The position numbers and the translations under genes were made by a program. From NCBI RefSeq assembly GCF_005145045.1, contig NZ_CP039691.1:2904844-2968843 (forward strand): a DNA stretch of 64,000 bases, given 5' to 3'. Shown here in pieces: positions 17,399-28,185 of the stretch (within the stretch, counting starts at the first letter, position 1; every line of letters begins with the position of its first letter). This DNA is from Agrobacterium larrymoorei. Lineage in GTDB: Bacteria; Pseudomonadota; Alphaproteobacteria; Rhizobiales; Rhizobiaceae. The notes under the pieces were generated by a model, which worked only from the letters and a program-made list of their open reading frames with translations, was not told where the DNA came from and did not search any database.

Positions 17399-18097
17399 TC
17401 AAACCTTGAGGAAGGTCAGATAGGCAGAGCTGCGGCCTTCGCGCTTGGCCTTGTTTTCATAGCGCGTGCCGGGCCAGTTATCATAGGGCGTCAGCCAGTC
17501 GGCGGAGGTTTTTGCCGTCCACTCGAAGCCGCCATGGCGGGCGCAGTGCTGGAGTGTCCAATTGATATAGGTGTCGATATCCGAGGCAAAGTAGAACTTG
17601 CCGCCGGGCTTCAGCACGCGGTGGAAACGAGCAAGATTGACGTCCGAGACGAAGCGGCGCTTCCAGTGCTTTTTCTTCGGCCAGGGGTCGGGATAAAGCA
17701 GATCGACGTGATCGAGACAGGCATCCGGCAGCCAGTCCAGCAATTGCGTGGCGTCATCGTCATAGAGACGGATGTTCATCAATTCCTGTTCGCGCACCGC
17801 GCCTAAGAGCTTGGCCATGGAATTGACGAAGGGCTCGACACCGATAAAGCCGGTGGAGGGATTTTCTGCCGCGCGATGAACCAGATGCTCACCACCACCG
17901 AAGCCGATTTCAAGGCGGAGGGACTTCACGTCTGCGGGAAACAGCGCGGCCAGCGGCGTCGGTGCTGGCGTCGAGAGATCGACCTTCAGCAGCGGCAGAA
18001 GGTTTTCGATGCTGTCTACCTGCTGGTTGCGCAGCGGCTTGCCCTTGCGCCTGCCATAGAACGCTTCCGTTGACCGTGAACGTCGCTCTTCCGTCAT
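17399..18097 (-). CDS. trmB: tRNA (guanine-N7-)-methyltransferase
   Basis: The 232-residue SAM-dependent enzyme forms m7G46 in tRNA. It shows the N-terminal [14 protein letters not shown] motif [11 protein letters not shown] near 60, the diagnostic [19 protein letters not shown], and the C-terminal [13 protein letters not shown] chose ATG 18097 ([10 protein letters not shown]) over an in-frame GTG at 18130 that lies inside the upstream hairpin. It follows metK by 108 bases on the same strand, with a long hairpin between them, so co-transcription would be attenuated. Confidence 0.95.
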   Translation of the reverse strand: MTEERRSRSTEAFYGRRKGKPLRNQQVDSIENLLPLLKVDLSTPAPTPLAALFPADVKSLRLEIGFGGGEHLVHRAAENPSTGFIGVEPFVNSMAKLLGAVREQELMNIRLYDDDATQLLDWLPDACLDHVDLLYPDPWPKKKHWKRRFVSDVNLARFHRVLKPGGKFYFASDIDTYINWTLQHCARHGGFEWTAKTSADWLTPYDNWPGTRYENKAKREGRSSAYLTFLKV

Positions 18098-18121
18098 CTC
18101 AACTCTCAAACACAATAGATG

Positions 18122-18159
18122 AACCCGCACCGTACCGTTTCATCGGCGCGGTGCGGGTT
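18122..18159 (-). terminator. Strong hairpin between metK and trmB
   Basis: An 11-bp perfect stem (AACCCGCACCG with its complement) encloses a 16-base loop, 46 bases past the metK stop codon. On the minus strand no U-tract follows, so it may be an RNA-stabilising hairpin or a partial attenuator rather than a full intrinsic terminator. Confidence 0.55.
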
Positions 18160-18205
18160 TCGAAGTTTCAGACGATATCTATCAATCAAAGCCCGTTTGC
18201 AAGCC

Positions 18206-19471
18206 TCAAGCGGCTTTCAACGCTTCCTTGAGCGGCTTTACCAGATCCACCTTCTCCCAGGAGAAGGAGCCATCGCGACCAGCCTTGCGACCGAAATGGC
18301 CGTAGGAAGAGGTCTTGGCATAGATCGGCTTGTTGAGGTCGAGGTGACGGCGGATGCCGGATGGCGACAGGTCCATGACCTTGCGGATCGCGGCCTCGAC
18401 TTCGTCTTCGCTGACCTTCCCCGTCTGGTGCAGATCGACATAGACCGACAGCGGCTGGGCGACGCCGATTGCGTAGGACAGCTGGATGGTGCAGCGGTCT
18501 GCAAGGCCTGCGGCCACGACGTTCTTTGCGAGATAACGCGCTGCGTAAGCTGCGGAACGGTCAACCTTCGTCGTATCCTTGCCGGAGAATGCGCCGCCGC
18601 CGTGAGGTGCAGCACCGCCATAGGTGTCCACGATGATCTTGCGACCGGTGAGACCAGCATCACCATCCGGGCCGCCGATAACGAACTTGCCGGTTGGGTT
18701 GATGTACCACATGCAATCATCGGCAATCTTCAGATCGCCAAGGGCTTCGCGAATGTAAGGCTCGACGACTGTGCGAACCTTCTTGGAATCCCAGCTTGCA
18801 TCCAGATGCTGCGTGGAGAGAACGATGGAGACGGCTTCGGACGCCTTGCCATCCACGTAACGGACAGTGACCTGGCTCTTGGCATCGGGGCCGAGCTTGG
18901 CCGCTTCGCCTTCACCGCCCTTGCGGGCATTGGCGAGCAGCTGAAGAATGCGGTGCGAGTAATAGATCGGGGCCGGCATGAGGTCCGGCGTTTCCTTGCA
19001 GGCGTAACCGAACATGATGCCCTGGTCGCCCGCGCCTTCGTCGCCCTGCTTGTCGGCAGCGTTATCCACGCCCTGCGCGATATCTGCGGACTGCGGATGC
19101 AGCAGAACGTCGATCTTGGCGGTCTTCCAATGGAAGCCGTCCTGTTCGTAACCGATGTCGCGGATGGCCTTGCGGGCTGCCGACTTGAACTTGGATGGGT
19201 TGATCATCGGATGACCAGCCGCGTCTTTTACGACGTTGCCGTCCTTGTCCTTCTTCAAAAGCGTATCGGGAACGCGCACTTCACCGGCAATGACCACGCG
19301 GTTGGTGGTTGCCAGCGTTTCGCAGGCGATGCGAACAGTCCACGGATCAACGCCGGTCTTGGCGGCCTCACGATAAATCAGATCGACGATTTCATCGGAA
19401 ATACGGTCGCAAACCTTGTCAGGATGACCTTCAGCGACGGATTCGCTGGTGAACAGGTAGTTAGCGCGCAT
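18206..19471 (-). CDS. metK: S-adenosylmethionine synthetase
   Basis: The 421-residue enzyme makes SAM from methionine and ATP. Signatures: [12 protein letters not shown] with H16, the methionine/ATP loop [12 protein letters not shown], and the glycine-rich P-loop-like [19 protein letters not shown]. It is longer than E. coli MetK (about 384) because of insertions typical of alphaproteobacteria, for example [23 protein letters not shown] 19471 follows GAGGGGAATC. A perfect-dyad palindrome about 73 bases upstream looks like a SahR-type operator, consistent with control by methyl-cycle status. Confidence 0.97.
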   Translation of the reverse strand: MRANYLFTSESVAEGHPDKVCDRISDEIVDLIYREAAKTGVDPWTVRIACETLATTNRVVIAGEVRVPDTLLKKDKDGNVVKDAAGHPMINPSKFKSAARKAIRDIGYEQDGFHWKTAKIDVLLHPQSADIAQGVDNAADKQGDEGAGDQGIMFGYACKETPDLMPAPIYYSHRILQLLANARKGGEGEAAKLGPDAKSQVTVRYVDGKASEAVSIVLSTQHLDASWDSKKVRTVVEPYIREALGDLKIADDCMWYINPTGKFVIGGPDGDAGLTGRKIIVDTYGGAAPHGGGAFSGKDTTKVDRSAAYAARYLAKNVVAAGLADRCTIQLSYAIGVAQPLSVYVDLHQTGKVSEDEVEAAIRKVMDLSPSGIRRHLDLNKPIYAKTSSYGHFGRKAGRDGSFSWEKVDLVKPLKEALKAA

Positions 19472-19543
19472 GCGGGATTCCCCTCAAAGAACAGGTCTGT
19501 GCGTTGTGTTAGTCATTTTGCCGCAAAAAAACAAGGACACAAC

Positions 19544-19565
19544 GACATAAATATATCTTTATATC
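19544..19565. promoter_or_regulatory. Probable SahR-type operator upstream of metK
   Basis: A 22-base palindrome has core ATAAAnATATnTTTAT and outer GA/TC arms; only the two n positions and one outer position break symmetry. It is AT-rich in a GC-rich surround and sits 73-94 bases before the metK ATG. It resembles the motif I recall for the ArsR-type regulator SahR, which controls methionine-cycle genes in proteobacteria. Assignment is from memory of that motif. Confidence 0.6.
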
Positions 19566-19591
19566 GGAATTCCTACCCAATGGTTACGCAA

Positions 19592-19616
19592 CAAAAAACG
19601 GCCCCGAAGGGCCGTT
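19592..19616 (-). terminator. Intrinsic terminator of the XRE-regulator gene
   Basis: An 8-bp perfect stem AACGGCCC/GGGCCGTT with a four-base loop is followed on the minus strand by a run of six T residues. It sits 29 bases after the regulator stop codon and separates it from metK. Confidence 0.9.
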
Positions 19617-19644
19617 CAGTCAAGCTTGGACTGTAAAGCCGAGC

Positions 19645-20064
19645 TTACTCAGCGTCGCCTTCGGCAGCGAGAGCCTTCACCAGATCCACGATACGGCGGC
19701 GGACCTTCGGATCGCTGATCTTGACGAAAGCGCGGTTCAGCTGAAGACCTTCCGAAGAGGACAGGAAATCAACGACGTAGTTGGAGCTGGATGCTTCAGC
19801 CATGCCGGAAGCGGAATTCGGCTGCTCGCCCGGTGCATCTTCGAAGAAGAAGGAAACCGGAACGTTGAGAATGCCGGAGATGTTCTGAAGACGGCTTGCG
19901 CCAACGCGGTTGGTGCCCTTTTCGTACTTCTGAATCTGCTGAAAGGTAATGCCGAGGCTCTCGCCCAGCTTTTCCTGGCTCATGCCAAGCATGGTGCGGC
20001 GCAGGCGGATGCGGCTGCCGACATGAATGTCGATCGGGTTAGGTTTCTTTTTGTTCTCTATCAT
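19645..20064 (-). CDS. XRE-family helix-turn-helix regulator
   Basis: The 139-residue protein has an N-terminal Cro/CI-type HTH (about residues 16-72): RIRLRRTMLGMSQEKLGESL, then GITFQQIQKYEKGTNRVGASRL. A variable linker and a C-terminal helical tail (ISDPKVRRRIVDLVKALA) follow. This architecture is conserved next to metK in rhizobia; its targets are not known to me. It has its own terminator downstream and a GTTGTACAAC palindrome about 96 bases upstream of its start, consistent with autoregulation. Confidence 0.9.
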   Translation of the reverse strand: MIENKKKPNPIDIHVGSRIRLRRTMLGMSQEKLGESLGITFQQIQKYEKGTNRVGASRLQNISGILNVPVSFFFEDAPGEQPNSASGMAEASSSNYVVDFLSSSEGLQLNRAFVKISDPKVRRRIVDLVKALAAEGDAE

Positions 20065-20159
20065 TTTTTATTCCTGACATCCTGTTGTCGGAGTTGTTCA
20101 TCCCAAAACGCAAAATCATCGAGGTTGGATCAGTGCAATATGCCCCCATATCACTTGCG

Positions 20160-20169
20160 TTGTACAACC
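20160..20169. promoter_or_regulatory. Palindrome upstream of the XRE regulator
   Basis: GTTGTACAAC is a perfect 10-base palindrome in the 140-base gap between lnt and the regulator gene. It lies within a wider imperfect inverted repeat (GCGTTG/CAACGC at 20158-20179). Position and symmetry suit an autoregulatory operator, but no binding data are visible here. Confidence 0.4.
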
Positions 20170-20204
20170 TGTCCAACGCACTATGCAATTTTAGGGGTTT
20201 TTGG

Positions 20205-21794
20205 TCAATTCTTGCGTTTGACTAAACCAGACCGAGAAATCGCGCCAACCGACAGCATTGTTATAAAGAACAACCAAAAGTGCATTTTACGGGTATCGCT
20301 GGTGAGAGCGCCAGATGCCAATCTACTTAAAGTAGAATCGATTATTCCCGTTTGGCCATAGTCAAGCCCTGCGTCAATTTGCCCCAGTGGGTCAATTATG
20401 GCCGAAACTCCGGTATTGGCCGCGCGAATCACCGGCAGTCCCGTTTCAACCGCACGTATGCGTGCCTGCTGAAAATGCTGATACGGCCCGGGCGTATTGC
20501 CAAACCAGCCGTCATTGGTGACGTTGACGATGGCCTGGGCTGAGGCAATATCGGCGGGCACCTCTTGCGGGAAGATGATCTCGTAGCAGATGAAGGAATA
20601 AAGCTTCCTGCCGGACGGAAGCGTGATCGGCGTGCGGGTGGCAGCGGGAGAAAACCCGCCGGGCAGATCGATGATGTTCTCTATGCCGAAGCGGTGCAGG
20701 ATATTTTCGAAGGGAACATATTCACCGAAGGGCACAAGGTGGACCTTATCGGTCGCGCCGATGATCTGACCCTGGCTATCGACTGCATAGACGGAATTGT
20801 AATAGCGAGGCGGGCGGCCCGCACCCGCATCCTCCATGCGCACGGCACCGGTCAGCAGAATTTGTCCATCTTCCAGCGTCTTGGCAATCTCCTCCAGCGC
20901 ATCCGGGTTCTGCGTCAGAATGAAAGGAACGGAGGTCTCCGGCCAGACGATGATATCCGGACGCTTCTTACCAGCGGCTGGCGGCAGGGCCGAAAGCCTA
21001 AGGTGTTCCTGAAAGATCTCGGCGCGATCCGCGTTCAGCATCTTGCGAGACTGGTCGATGCTGGGCTGCACGATCCTGACGGTCAGCCCATCCGCTGCGT
21101 CTGGAACAGGCTGATTGAGACGGTAGGCTCCGTAACCCAGATGGACGGCCATGAGAAGGAGCGCGACGGAGAGGCCGGGCACCATACCGCGACGGGTGCC
21201 GAGAAGCGCGGGGCTTGCAAACACGAAGACCGCCAGTATCGACATGCCGAAAATGCCGATGAGATTGGAGGTCTGCATCATCAGCGGAACCGGCATGATG
21301 CCATAACCGATCGCGTTCCAGGGAAAGCCCGTCGCCAAGAAGCTGCGCAGCCATTCGATAAGTCCGAAAGAGGCGGCCAGCGCGGCAATCCGGCCCCAGC
21401 CGTCCGACCAGAGAAGATTGGCCAGCATGACGGCGAAGCCATAGAAGATGGCGAGGCAGGCTGGCAGGCCAAGAATGGCGAGCGGCAGAGCCCAGGCGAA
21501 TTCATCCGCCTCCAGAAGCAGCGCATTGCCCAGCCACCAGAGCCCGGCGACGAAGTAACCGAGACCGAATATCCAGCCGAGCAGAAAGGCGCGCCATGCG
21601 CGGGAAAGCACGCCACCTTCAGGGCTTCCGGTCGTTCCATCCAGAAGCCAGACGAGAAGGGTAAAAGAGACGAAAAGCGTGGCAAAAAAACCGAATGGCG
21701 GTAGAGCGAAAGCGCCTATGGCACCAGCGCCAAGCGCAATGAGAAAGCGGCTGAAACCACTGCTCAACATGATCGTGCCCGCGAGCCGCTCCAT
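20205..21794 (-). CDS. lnt: Apolipoprotein N-acyltransferase
   Basis: The 529-residue inner-membrane enzyme adds the third acyl chain to lipoproteins. The first ~220 residues form about six to seven membrane spans. The periplasmic nitrilase-like domain follows, with catalytic Glu in IVWPETSVPF, Lys in ATDKVHLVPFGEYVP and Cys in YSFICYEIIFP. A last membrane helix closes the C-terminus. ATG 21794 follows AAGGAGAT. It is downstream of the CorC-like gene, the usual corC-lnt order in proteobacteria. lspA, the preceding enzyme in the pathway, is 22 kb away. Confidence 0.95.
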   Translation of the reverse strand: MERLAGTIMLSSGFSRFLIALGAGAIGAFALPPFGFFATLFVSFTLLVWLLDGTTGSPEGGVLSRAWRAFLLGWIFGLGYFVAGLWWLGNALLLEADEFAWALPLAILGLPACLAIFYGFAVMLANLLWSDGWGRIAALAASFGLIEWLRSFLATGFPWNAIGYGIMPVPLMMQTSNLIGIFGMSILAVFVFASPALLGTRRGMVPGLSVALLLMAVHLGYGAYRLNQPVPDAADGLTVRIVQPSIDQSRKMLNADRAEIFQEHLRLSALPPAAGKKRPDIIVWPETSVPFILTQNPDALEEIAKTLEDGQILLTGAVRMEDAGAGRPPRYYNSVYAVDSQGQIIGATDKVHLVPFGEYVPFENILHRFGIENIIDLPGGFSPAATRTPITLPSGRKLYSFICYEIIFPQEVPADIASAQAIVNVTNDGWFGNTPGPYQHFQQARIRAVETGLPVIRAANTGVSAIIDPLGQIDAGLDYGQTGIIDSTLSRLASGALTSDTRKMHFWLFFITMLSVGAISRSGLVKRKN

Positions 21795-22079
21795 ACAGTA
21801 TCAATCTCCTTGAATGGTACCGTTCCGAAAACGCATTACAGGCAAGCGACACCACGCCTTTTGCTCACAAGATATTTCGCGACAAGAGCTATATCTCGAC
21901 CGTCCCGCATCGGAAATCGCCGAATGATTTGCGCGACATGCCTTGAGGACTTACTGCAAAAAAAATGCAACGTCCACCGGGCAAAACCGTGGTGTCTCTA
22001 CGTATGATCCGGGATTGGTGGTGCGATTGGCTGGTGGATCGCAAGCGCCAACGCATGCGATCCTCTCAAGCTTTACCGA

Positions 22080-23216
22080 TTAGATGGTGGCGTTGTCCGG
22101 GTTCTTTGCCGGAGCGGGCAACGCGATCATTTCTTCCGGCGTCATGGAGGCGGGGGCCTGATCGTCTTGCCCGATGGAAGACTGATCTCGCACGATGCGA
22201 ACGCCTTTTATGCGGCGCGAATCCGCATCGAGAATGTGGAATTCGAAGCCCGGCACCGCGTGCACCACCTCACCCTTGGCCGGAATGCGACCGAGTGCGA
22301 AGAAGATGAGGCCGCCCAGCGTGTCGATTTCCTCGATATGCTCGCGCACGTCGAAATCGTGACCGATGACTTCGGCAAGTTCGGTAAGTTCCGCGCGGGC
22401 ATCCGCAATCAGCACATCCGAGGAGATGCGCGAGAACATCGCCTCGTCCTTGTCATGCTCGTCATCGATATCGCCGACGACCATTTCAACGATGTCTTCG
22501 TGGCTGACGAGGCCGTCCGTGCCACCATATTCATCGATGACCAGCGCCAGCTGCGTGCGTTGCGCCTGCATCGTCTTCAAGAGATCGGACGCCAGCATGG
22601 ACGGCGGCGCGAAGAGGATTTTACGAATGACGCCTGCTTCTGCGAGCGTCGTTTCCAGATCGACACGGGCAAGGTCGAAATTCGCGCGCGGTGCGCGCGG
22701 CACTTTCGCCTCGCCATTGACGGCAGCACGCGCGCCGCTGCGGCGCTTGTTGCGAGCCTGCTTGCCGACATAGGACAGGAGATCGCGAATATGGATCATA
22801 CCCTTGGGGTTATCCAGTGTCTCATCATAGATCGGCATACGGGAGCGACCGGTTTCCTCGAAGCGGATCATCGCCTCGCCGATGGTCGTATCCACTTCGA
22901 GACCATCGATATCCACGCGCGGGATCATGATGTCCTCGACGCGGACTTCGCGGAAACGCAGAATGTTGTTGAGCATCGCCCGTTCTTCGGGCGTAAACGC
23001 CGCGCCGATATCCGTATCGGTCAGCAGGGCGTCTGTCAGATCTTCGCGGAGGCGCTCGCCCTGAAGCGGCTTCAAAATCCGGGAAATCCGCGACCATATG
23101 GTCGACTTGTGTTTTGCGCTGTAGTCCTGTCGTAACGGACTACTGCCCTCCTCCGATGAGGATTGTTCCCCGGTGTCTTTGCCCTCATGGGGCGGTCTTG
23201 CAGAATTCTCGTTCAT
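22080..23216 (-). CDS. CorC/HlyC-family CBS-domain protein
   Basis: The 378-residue cytoplasmic protein contains a CBS-domain pair (about 90-225, starting VEDIMIPRVDIDGLEV) and a C-terminal CorC_HlyC transporter-associated domain, with GGLIFFALGRIPAKGEVV. It lacks the membrane DUF21 domain, like E. coli CorC/YbeX. Family members are annotated as magnesium/cobalt efflux or hemolysin-like proteins. The frame begins with a TTG seven codons earlier, but ATG 23216 is preferred. It follows ybeY by 17 bases within the phoH-ybeY-corC-lnt string. Confidence 0.9.
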   Translation of the reverse strand: MNENSARPPHEGKDTGEQSSSEEGSSPLRQDYSAKHKSTIWSRISRILKPLQGERLREDLTDALLTDTDIGAAFTPEERAMLNNILRFREVRVEDIMIPRVDIDGLEVDTTIGEAMIRFEETGRSRMPIYDETLDNPKGMIHIRDLLSYVGKQARNKRRSGARAAVNGEAKVPRAPRANFDLARVDLETTLAEAGVIRKILFAPPSMLASDLLKTMQAQRTQLALVIDEYGGTDGLVSHEDIVEMVVGDIDDEHDKDEAMFSRISSDVLIADARAELTELAEVIGHDFDVREHIEEIDTLGGLIFFALGRIPAKGEVVHAVPGFEFHILDADSRRIKGVRIVRDQSSIGQDDQAPASMTPEEMIALPAPAKNPDNATI

Positions 23217-23233
23217 TGTTCCAAACAGTTCGA

Positions 23234-23740
23234 TCAAATCGGGTCCTGACCCGCATAGGGATCAGATAGGCCAAGCCTTGCTAAAATGCGAGTCTCAAGC
23301 GCTTCCATTTCTTCCGCATCTTCGGTGTCGATATGGTCGTAACCGAAGAGGTGCAAAAATCCATGCACCAGAAGATGGGTCAAATGATCCTCGAAACTCT
23401 TCTCGAGATCAAGGGCTTCTCGCGCCACAGTTTCATGGGCAATGACGATATCGCCCAGCATCGGGCCCGGCATGCCGCCCGGCTCCAGCGGAAATGCCGG
23501 AAAAGACAGGACATTTGTCGCCTTGTCCTTGTTGCGCCATTCCGCATTAATTTCTTTGATTGCCGCGTCATCGGTGAAGACCAGCGACAGTTCCACGGGC
23601 ATTTTCGGGAAAGGCTGCTCTTCTTCCTGCTTCAGATAAGAGACTGCTGCCTCCAGCACTTTCGTACTGAAGGCAAAAAGTTCTTCCTCCGAGGACCAGC
23701 TATCGGCCTCGACACTGATTTGTATATCCAGAGCGGTCAT
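23234..23740 (-). CDS. ybeY: Endoribonuclease YbeY (rRNA maturation factor)
   Basis: The 168-residue metalloprotein carries the zinc motif HLLVHGFLHLFGYDH in its C-terminal third, with three histidines. It also has the conserved NKDKATNVLSFP. YbeY takes part in 16S rRNA 3'-end maturation and ribosome quality control. The frame continues upstream into the end of the PhoH-like gene; ATG 23740 (MTALDIQISV) gives the normal length and leaves ten bases to the preceding stop. Coupling with the PhoH-like gene is conserved across bacteria. Confidence 0.94.
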   Translation of the reverse strand: MTALDIQISVEADSWSSEEELFAFSTKVLEAAVSYLKQEEEQPFPKMPVELSLVFTDDAAIKEINAEWRNKDKATNVLSFPAFPLEPGGMPGPMLGDIVIAHETVAREALDLEKSFEDHLTHLLVHGFLHLFGYDHIDTEDAEEMEALETRILARLGLSDPYAGQDPI

Positions 23741-23750
23741 CGTCTCGGCT

Positions 23751-24812
23751 TCAGCTGCCCTGTCTCGGAAGAAGGCTCTCATCCGGCACCGCCGTCTGCG
23801 CTTCATAGGCCTTGACGATGCGCGCCACCATCGGATGACGCACGACGTCCACATCCTTGAAGCGGACGACGGACACGCCCTCGACATCGCCAAGAATTTG
23901 CAGAGCATCCACCAGCCCGGATTTCACGCCGCGCGGAAGGTCCACTTGGCTCGGGTCACCCGTCACGATCATGCGACCGTTTTCACCCAGACGCGTCAGA
24001 AACATCTTCATCTGCATCGTCGTGGTGTTCTGCGCCTCATCGAGAATGACAGCAGCGTTCGCCAATGTGCGGCCACGCATGAAGGCAAGCGGCGCGATTT
24101 CGATGACGCCCGCCTGAATGGCACGCTCCACCTTGTCGCCCGGCATCATGTCGTAGAGCGCGTCGTAAAGCGGACGAAGGTAAGGATCAACCTTTTCCTT
24201 CATGTCGCCCGGCAGGAAGCCGAGACGTTCGCCCGCTTCCACGGCAGGGCGGGACAGGACGATACGATCTACAGCACCCCGCTCCAGGAGCTGGGCCGCG
24301 TGCGCCACCGCCAGATAGGTCTTGCCGGTACCGGCAGGGCCAACGCCGAAGACGAGTTCCGACTGTTCCAGCGCGCGCATATAGACATCCTGTGTCGGCG
24401 TGCGGGCATTGATGGTTTTCTTGCGGGTGGAAATCTGCGCCATCGACACTTTGGCTTTGCGCTCCATGGTCGGCAGGGTCAACTGGTCGTCGGCTGCAAC
24501 CGCCATGCGGATAGCGCCTTCGACATCGGAAAGTTCGACCGTGCCGCCTTTCAGAAGACGTTCATAGAGAAAATCCAGAGCACGGCGGGCCTGATTGGTG
24601 GCCACCACGTCGCCCGTAATCGCAACCGAATTGCCGCGCGGGCGCGCATCGATGTTGAGCCGCTGCTCCAGCAATTTCAGGTTTTGATCGAACTGACCGA
24701 ATAGCTCTCCCGCTATTCTGTTATTCTCGAACGTGAGGACGAAGTGATTGGCGTCGGTCGCGGCTGAGCGTGGCTGGCGCGATGAAGGTGATACCAATTC
24801 GTGTGCGTTCAA
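23751..24812 (-). CDS. PhoH-like ATPase (YbeZ type)
   Basis: The 353-residue protein has an N-terminal KH-like region to about 110. A PhoH P-loop domain follows: Walker [34 protein letters not shown] as Walker B, and [10 protein letters not shown] as sensor. It likely works with YbeY in RNA metabolism. The start is a TTG at 24812, preceded by AGGGAG eleven bases upstream; no ATG lies near the conserved beginning [12 protein letters not shown], so the exact start is moderately certain. It is 48 bases after miaB. Confidence 0.92.
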   Translation of the reverse strand: MNAHELVSPSSRQPRSAATDANHFVLTFENNRIAGELFGQFDQNLKLLEQRLNIDARPRGNSVAITGDVVATNQARRALDFLYERLLKGGTVELSDVEGAIRMAVAADDQLTLPTMERKAKVSMAQISTRKKTINARTPTQDVYMRALEQSELVFGVGPAGTGKTYLAVAHAAQLLERGAVDRIVLSRPAVEAGERLGFLPGDMKEKVDPYLRPLYDALYDMMPGDKVERAIQAGVIEIAPLAFMRGRTLANAAVILDEAQNTTTMQMKMFLTRLGENGRMIVTGDPSQVDLPRGVKSGLVDALQILGDVEGVSVVRFKDVDVVRHPMVARIVKAYEAQTAVPDESLLPRQGS

Positions 24813-24860
24813 GCGGTCAGGCTCCCTGTCCCAGGTCAGTTCCGGTTCCCAACTCTAACT

Positions 24861-26258
<1,398 letters not shown>

Positions 26259-26326
26259 AGGGCGTATCTAATGATTTTCAGTCACCAGTTAAATAGAAAA
26301 ATGCAAGAAATGCGGGCCTTGTAGCG

Positions 26327-27142
26327 TTACTTTCGCCAGCCACCGCGCAGGCTGAAATTCAGCATGGTCCGCAAATCCATTGTCGTCTGGATGCTGAGTG
26401 CCTTGCGATTATCGCCTTTACGGAACGGCGTCGTCTCGCCAAAGGTCACGTCGACATCGATTGCCCCGGCTTTCATAAGCCCCATCAAAGACGGCACCAG
26501 CGCGATGCTGCCCGGCCAGGCGGCAACGGGCCTGTGATAGCGGCCCATCGCCACACCCTGAATGCCGGTATAGGCAATCGCCACCGGCTGGACGTGGACG
26601 AGTTGGCCGGGCACCTGATCTGCCGCGCTGGATGCCGCACCGAAGAGGGAGGATTTGATCGGCAAAAGGCGGTTGCCATCCGATGTCGTACCTTCCGGAA
26701 ACAGCACGACGATTTCATCACCCGCCAGCCGTTCGGCGATCTCGTTCACCTGCGTCCCGGCATGGCGTTTTTGATCGCGCGCGACGAAGATGGTCTTTTG
26801 CAGACGGGCCAGCCAGCCGAAAATCGGCCAGTCGCGCACTTCGGTCTTGGCGATGAAGGCGACATCCGCCACGCTGCCCAGCACCATGATGTCCTTCCAG
26901 GACACATGGTTGGCGACGAGCAAAAGCGGCTTTGCCGCTTCCAGCCTGCCATGAACATGGACCTTGATGCCGAGCGCGTGGCAGGCGACCTGATGCCACA
27001 AACGCGGAATCCTGCGGCGGATCGGCAGGTCGAAATAAAGACCCACGAGTTGCGCTGGCAGCAGCACCAGCGTCACCACGGACAGAAGAAGAAGCATGTA
27101 GACTATTCGAAGCCACGTCATCGCATCGGTGCTCCGTGACAT
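26327..27142 (-). CDS. olsA: 1-acyl-sn-glycerol-3-phosphate / lyso-ornithine lipid acyltransferase
   Basis: The 271-residue membrane-bound acyltransferase has an N-terminal hydrophobic helix (residues ~8-36), the acyltransferase motif NHVSWKD (His-x4-Asp), the motif LFPEGTTSDG, and a later VQPVAIAY block. The PlsC family acylates lysophosphatidate; in Sinorhizobium the enzyme at this locus, next to miaB and fur, is OlsA, which converts lyso-ornithine lipid to ornithine lipid. The symbol rests on family plus position, so a plain PlsC is the alternative. It is 11 bases after fur, so they are probably co-transcribed. Confidence 0.75.
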   Translation of the reverse strand: MSRSTDAMTWLRIVYMLLLLSVVTLVLLPAQLVGLYFDLPIRRRIPRLWHQVACHALGIKVHVHGRLEAAKPLLLVANHVSWKDIMVLGSVADVAFIAKTEVRDWPIFGWLARLQKTIFVARDQKRHAGTQVNEIAERLAGDEIVVLFPEGTTSDGNRLLPIKSSLFGAASSAADQVPGQLVHVQPVAIAYTGIQGVAMGRYHRPVAAWPGSIALVPSLMGLMKAGAIDVDVTFGETTPFRKGDNRKALSIQTTMDLRTMLNFSLRGGWRK

Positions 27143-27153
27143 CGATTGAAGCC

Positions 27154-27582
27154 TCAGCGTTCTTCTGGTTTCAGCGGAACGCCGTAGAGTTCAAGCCGGT
27201 GATCGACCAGTTTGAAACCGTGTTCGCGTGCGATCTTTTCCTGAAGCGCCTCGATCTCGGCGGAGCGAAACTCGATGACGACACCGTTCTTGAGATCGAT
27301 CAGGTGATCGTGATGCTCTTCGGGCACGGTTTCATAGCGCGAACGACCATCGCGAAAATCATGGCGCTCGATGATACCGGTGTCTTCGAACAGCTTCACG
27401 GTGCGGTAAACCGTTGAAATCGATATTTTCGGATCGACGGCGGAGGAGCGGCGATAAAGCTCCTCGACGTCAGGATGATCCTCGGACTCCTGAAGAACGC
27501 GGGCAATGACGCGCCGCTGGTCGGTCATGCGCATGCCGCGCTCCGCACATAATTCTTCAAGCGTTTTCGAAAGGTCTACCAC
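27154..27582 (-). CDS. fur: Fur-family metalloregulator (Mur/Fur)
   Basis: The 142-residue protein has the Fur winged helix (MRMTDQRRVIARVLQ, then ISISTVYRTVKLFEDTGII at about 53-71). The dimerisation and metal domain follows with EEHHDHLIDLKNG and REHGFKLVDHRLELYG. It lacks the C-terminal CxxC pairs of E. coli Fur. In rhizobia and Agrobacterium this orthologue acts mainly as the manganese-responsive Mur, with some iron role. The start is GTG at 27582 with an AAGG ten bases before it. It precedes olsA by 11 bases. Confidence 0.9.
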   Translation of the reverse strand: MVDLSKTLEELCAERGMRMTDQRRVIARVLQESEDHPDVEELYRRSSAVDPKISISTVYRTVKLFEDTGIIERHDFRDGRSRYETVPEEHHDHLIDLKNGVVIEFRSAEIEALQEKIAREHGFKLVDHRLELYGVPLKPEER

Positions 27583-27651
27583 TTTATCAGGCCTTCAGAT
27601 GCTGCGTTGGTTCGGCGCCAGGAAACGCCGGATATTGTCACTATAGGGGAG

Positions 27652-28146
27652 TTAGCGAAGATCGCGCCGCATGACAAGCGCCGTGGACTTTGTCCCATCT
27701 TTCGCCGTGTAATAGGCCTTGCGTTCCGCCACCGTCCTGAAGCCCAGTTTCTTGTAAAGGCCGATAGCGGATGCATTGCCGCCATCCACTTCCAGAAACA
27801 TCGTCTCCGCCCCGCGCATCGCAGCCTCACGCATGGCCGCCTGCATCAGCCGCCAGCCAAGCCCTGCGCGACCGAATTTCTCGCTGACGGCAATGGTCAG
27901 GATTTCCGCTTCGCCCCCGGCCTCACGGGAAAGCACGAAGCCGCCGAGCGGTTTGCTGAAGAAAGCATTGGTCTGGCGGGCAACTGCGCCGAAGACGCTC
28001 TTTTGCGAAAGAAGCCCGCTGAATTCACCATCGTTCCAAGGCTGGGGGAAGCGCAAACCGTGCAGTTCCGCAACGTCAGCGCAATCCTCGTGCGCCATGG
28101 GCACGATTTCGAAATAGGGTTTCCAGCTCAGATAGTCGTCGAACAT
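27652..28146 (-). CDS. rimI: Ribosomal-protein-S18-alanine N-acetyltransferase type GNAT
   Basis: The 164-residue GNAT protein has acetyl-CoA motif A in AEILTIAVSEKFGRAGLGWRLM and motif B in FLEVDGGNASAIGLYKKLGF. The C-terminal tyrosine region RKAYYTAKDG is characteristic of RimI. RimI acetylates the N-terminal alanine of S18. It lies 39 bases after tsaB, the standard tsaB-rimI pairing, which supports the symbol. Start ATG 28146. Confidence 0.88.
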   Translation of the reverse strand: MFDDYLSWKPYFEIVPMAHEDCADVAELHGLRFPQPWNDGEFSGLLSQKSVFGAVARQTNAFFSKPLGGFVLSREAGGEAEILTIAVSEKFGRAGLGWRLMQAAMREAAMRGAETMFLEVDGGNASAIGLYKKLGFRTVAERKAYYTAKDGTKSTALVMRRDLR

Positions 28147-28185
28147 TTTAAGGGAATCATCCGCCTTGAAGATCGAATCGGCCTA

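Noticed and set aside
18119..19636. 505-codon plus-strand frame opposite metK
   Set aside because: Antisense to metK, running through its promoter and operator.
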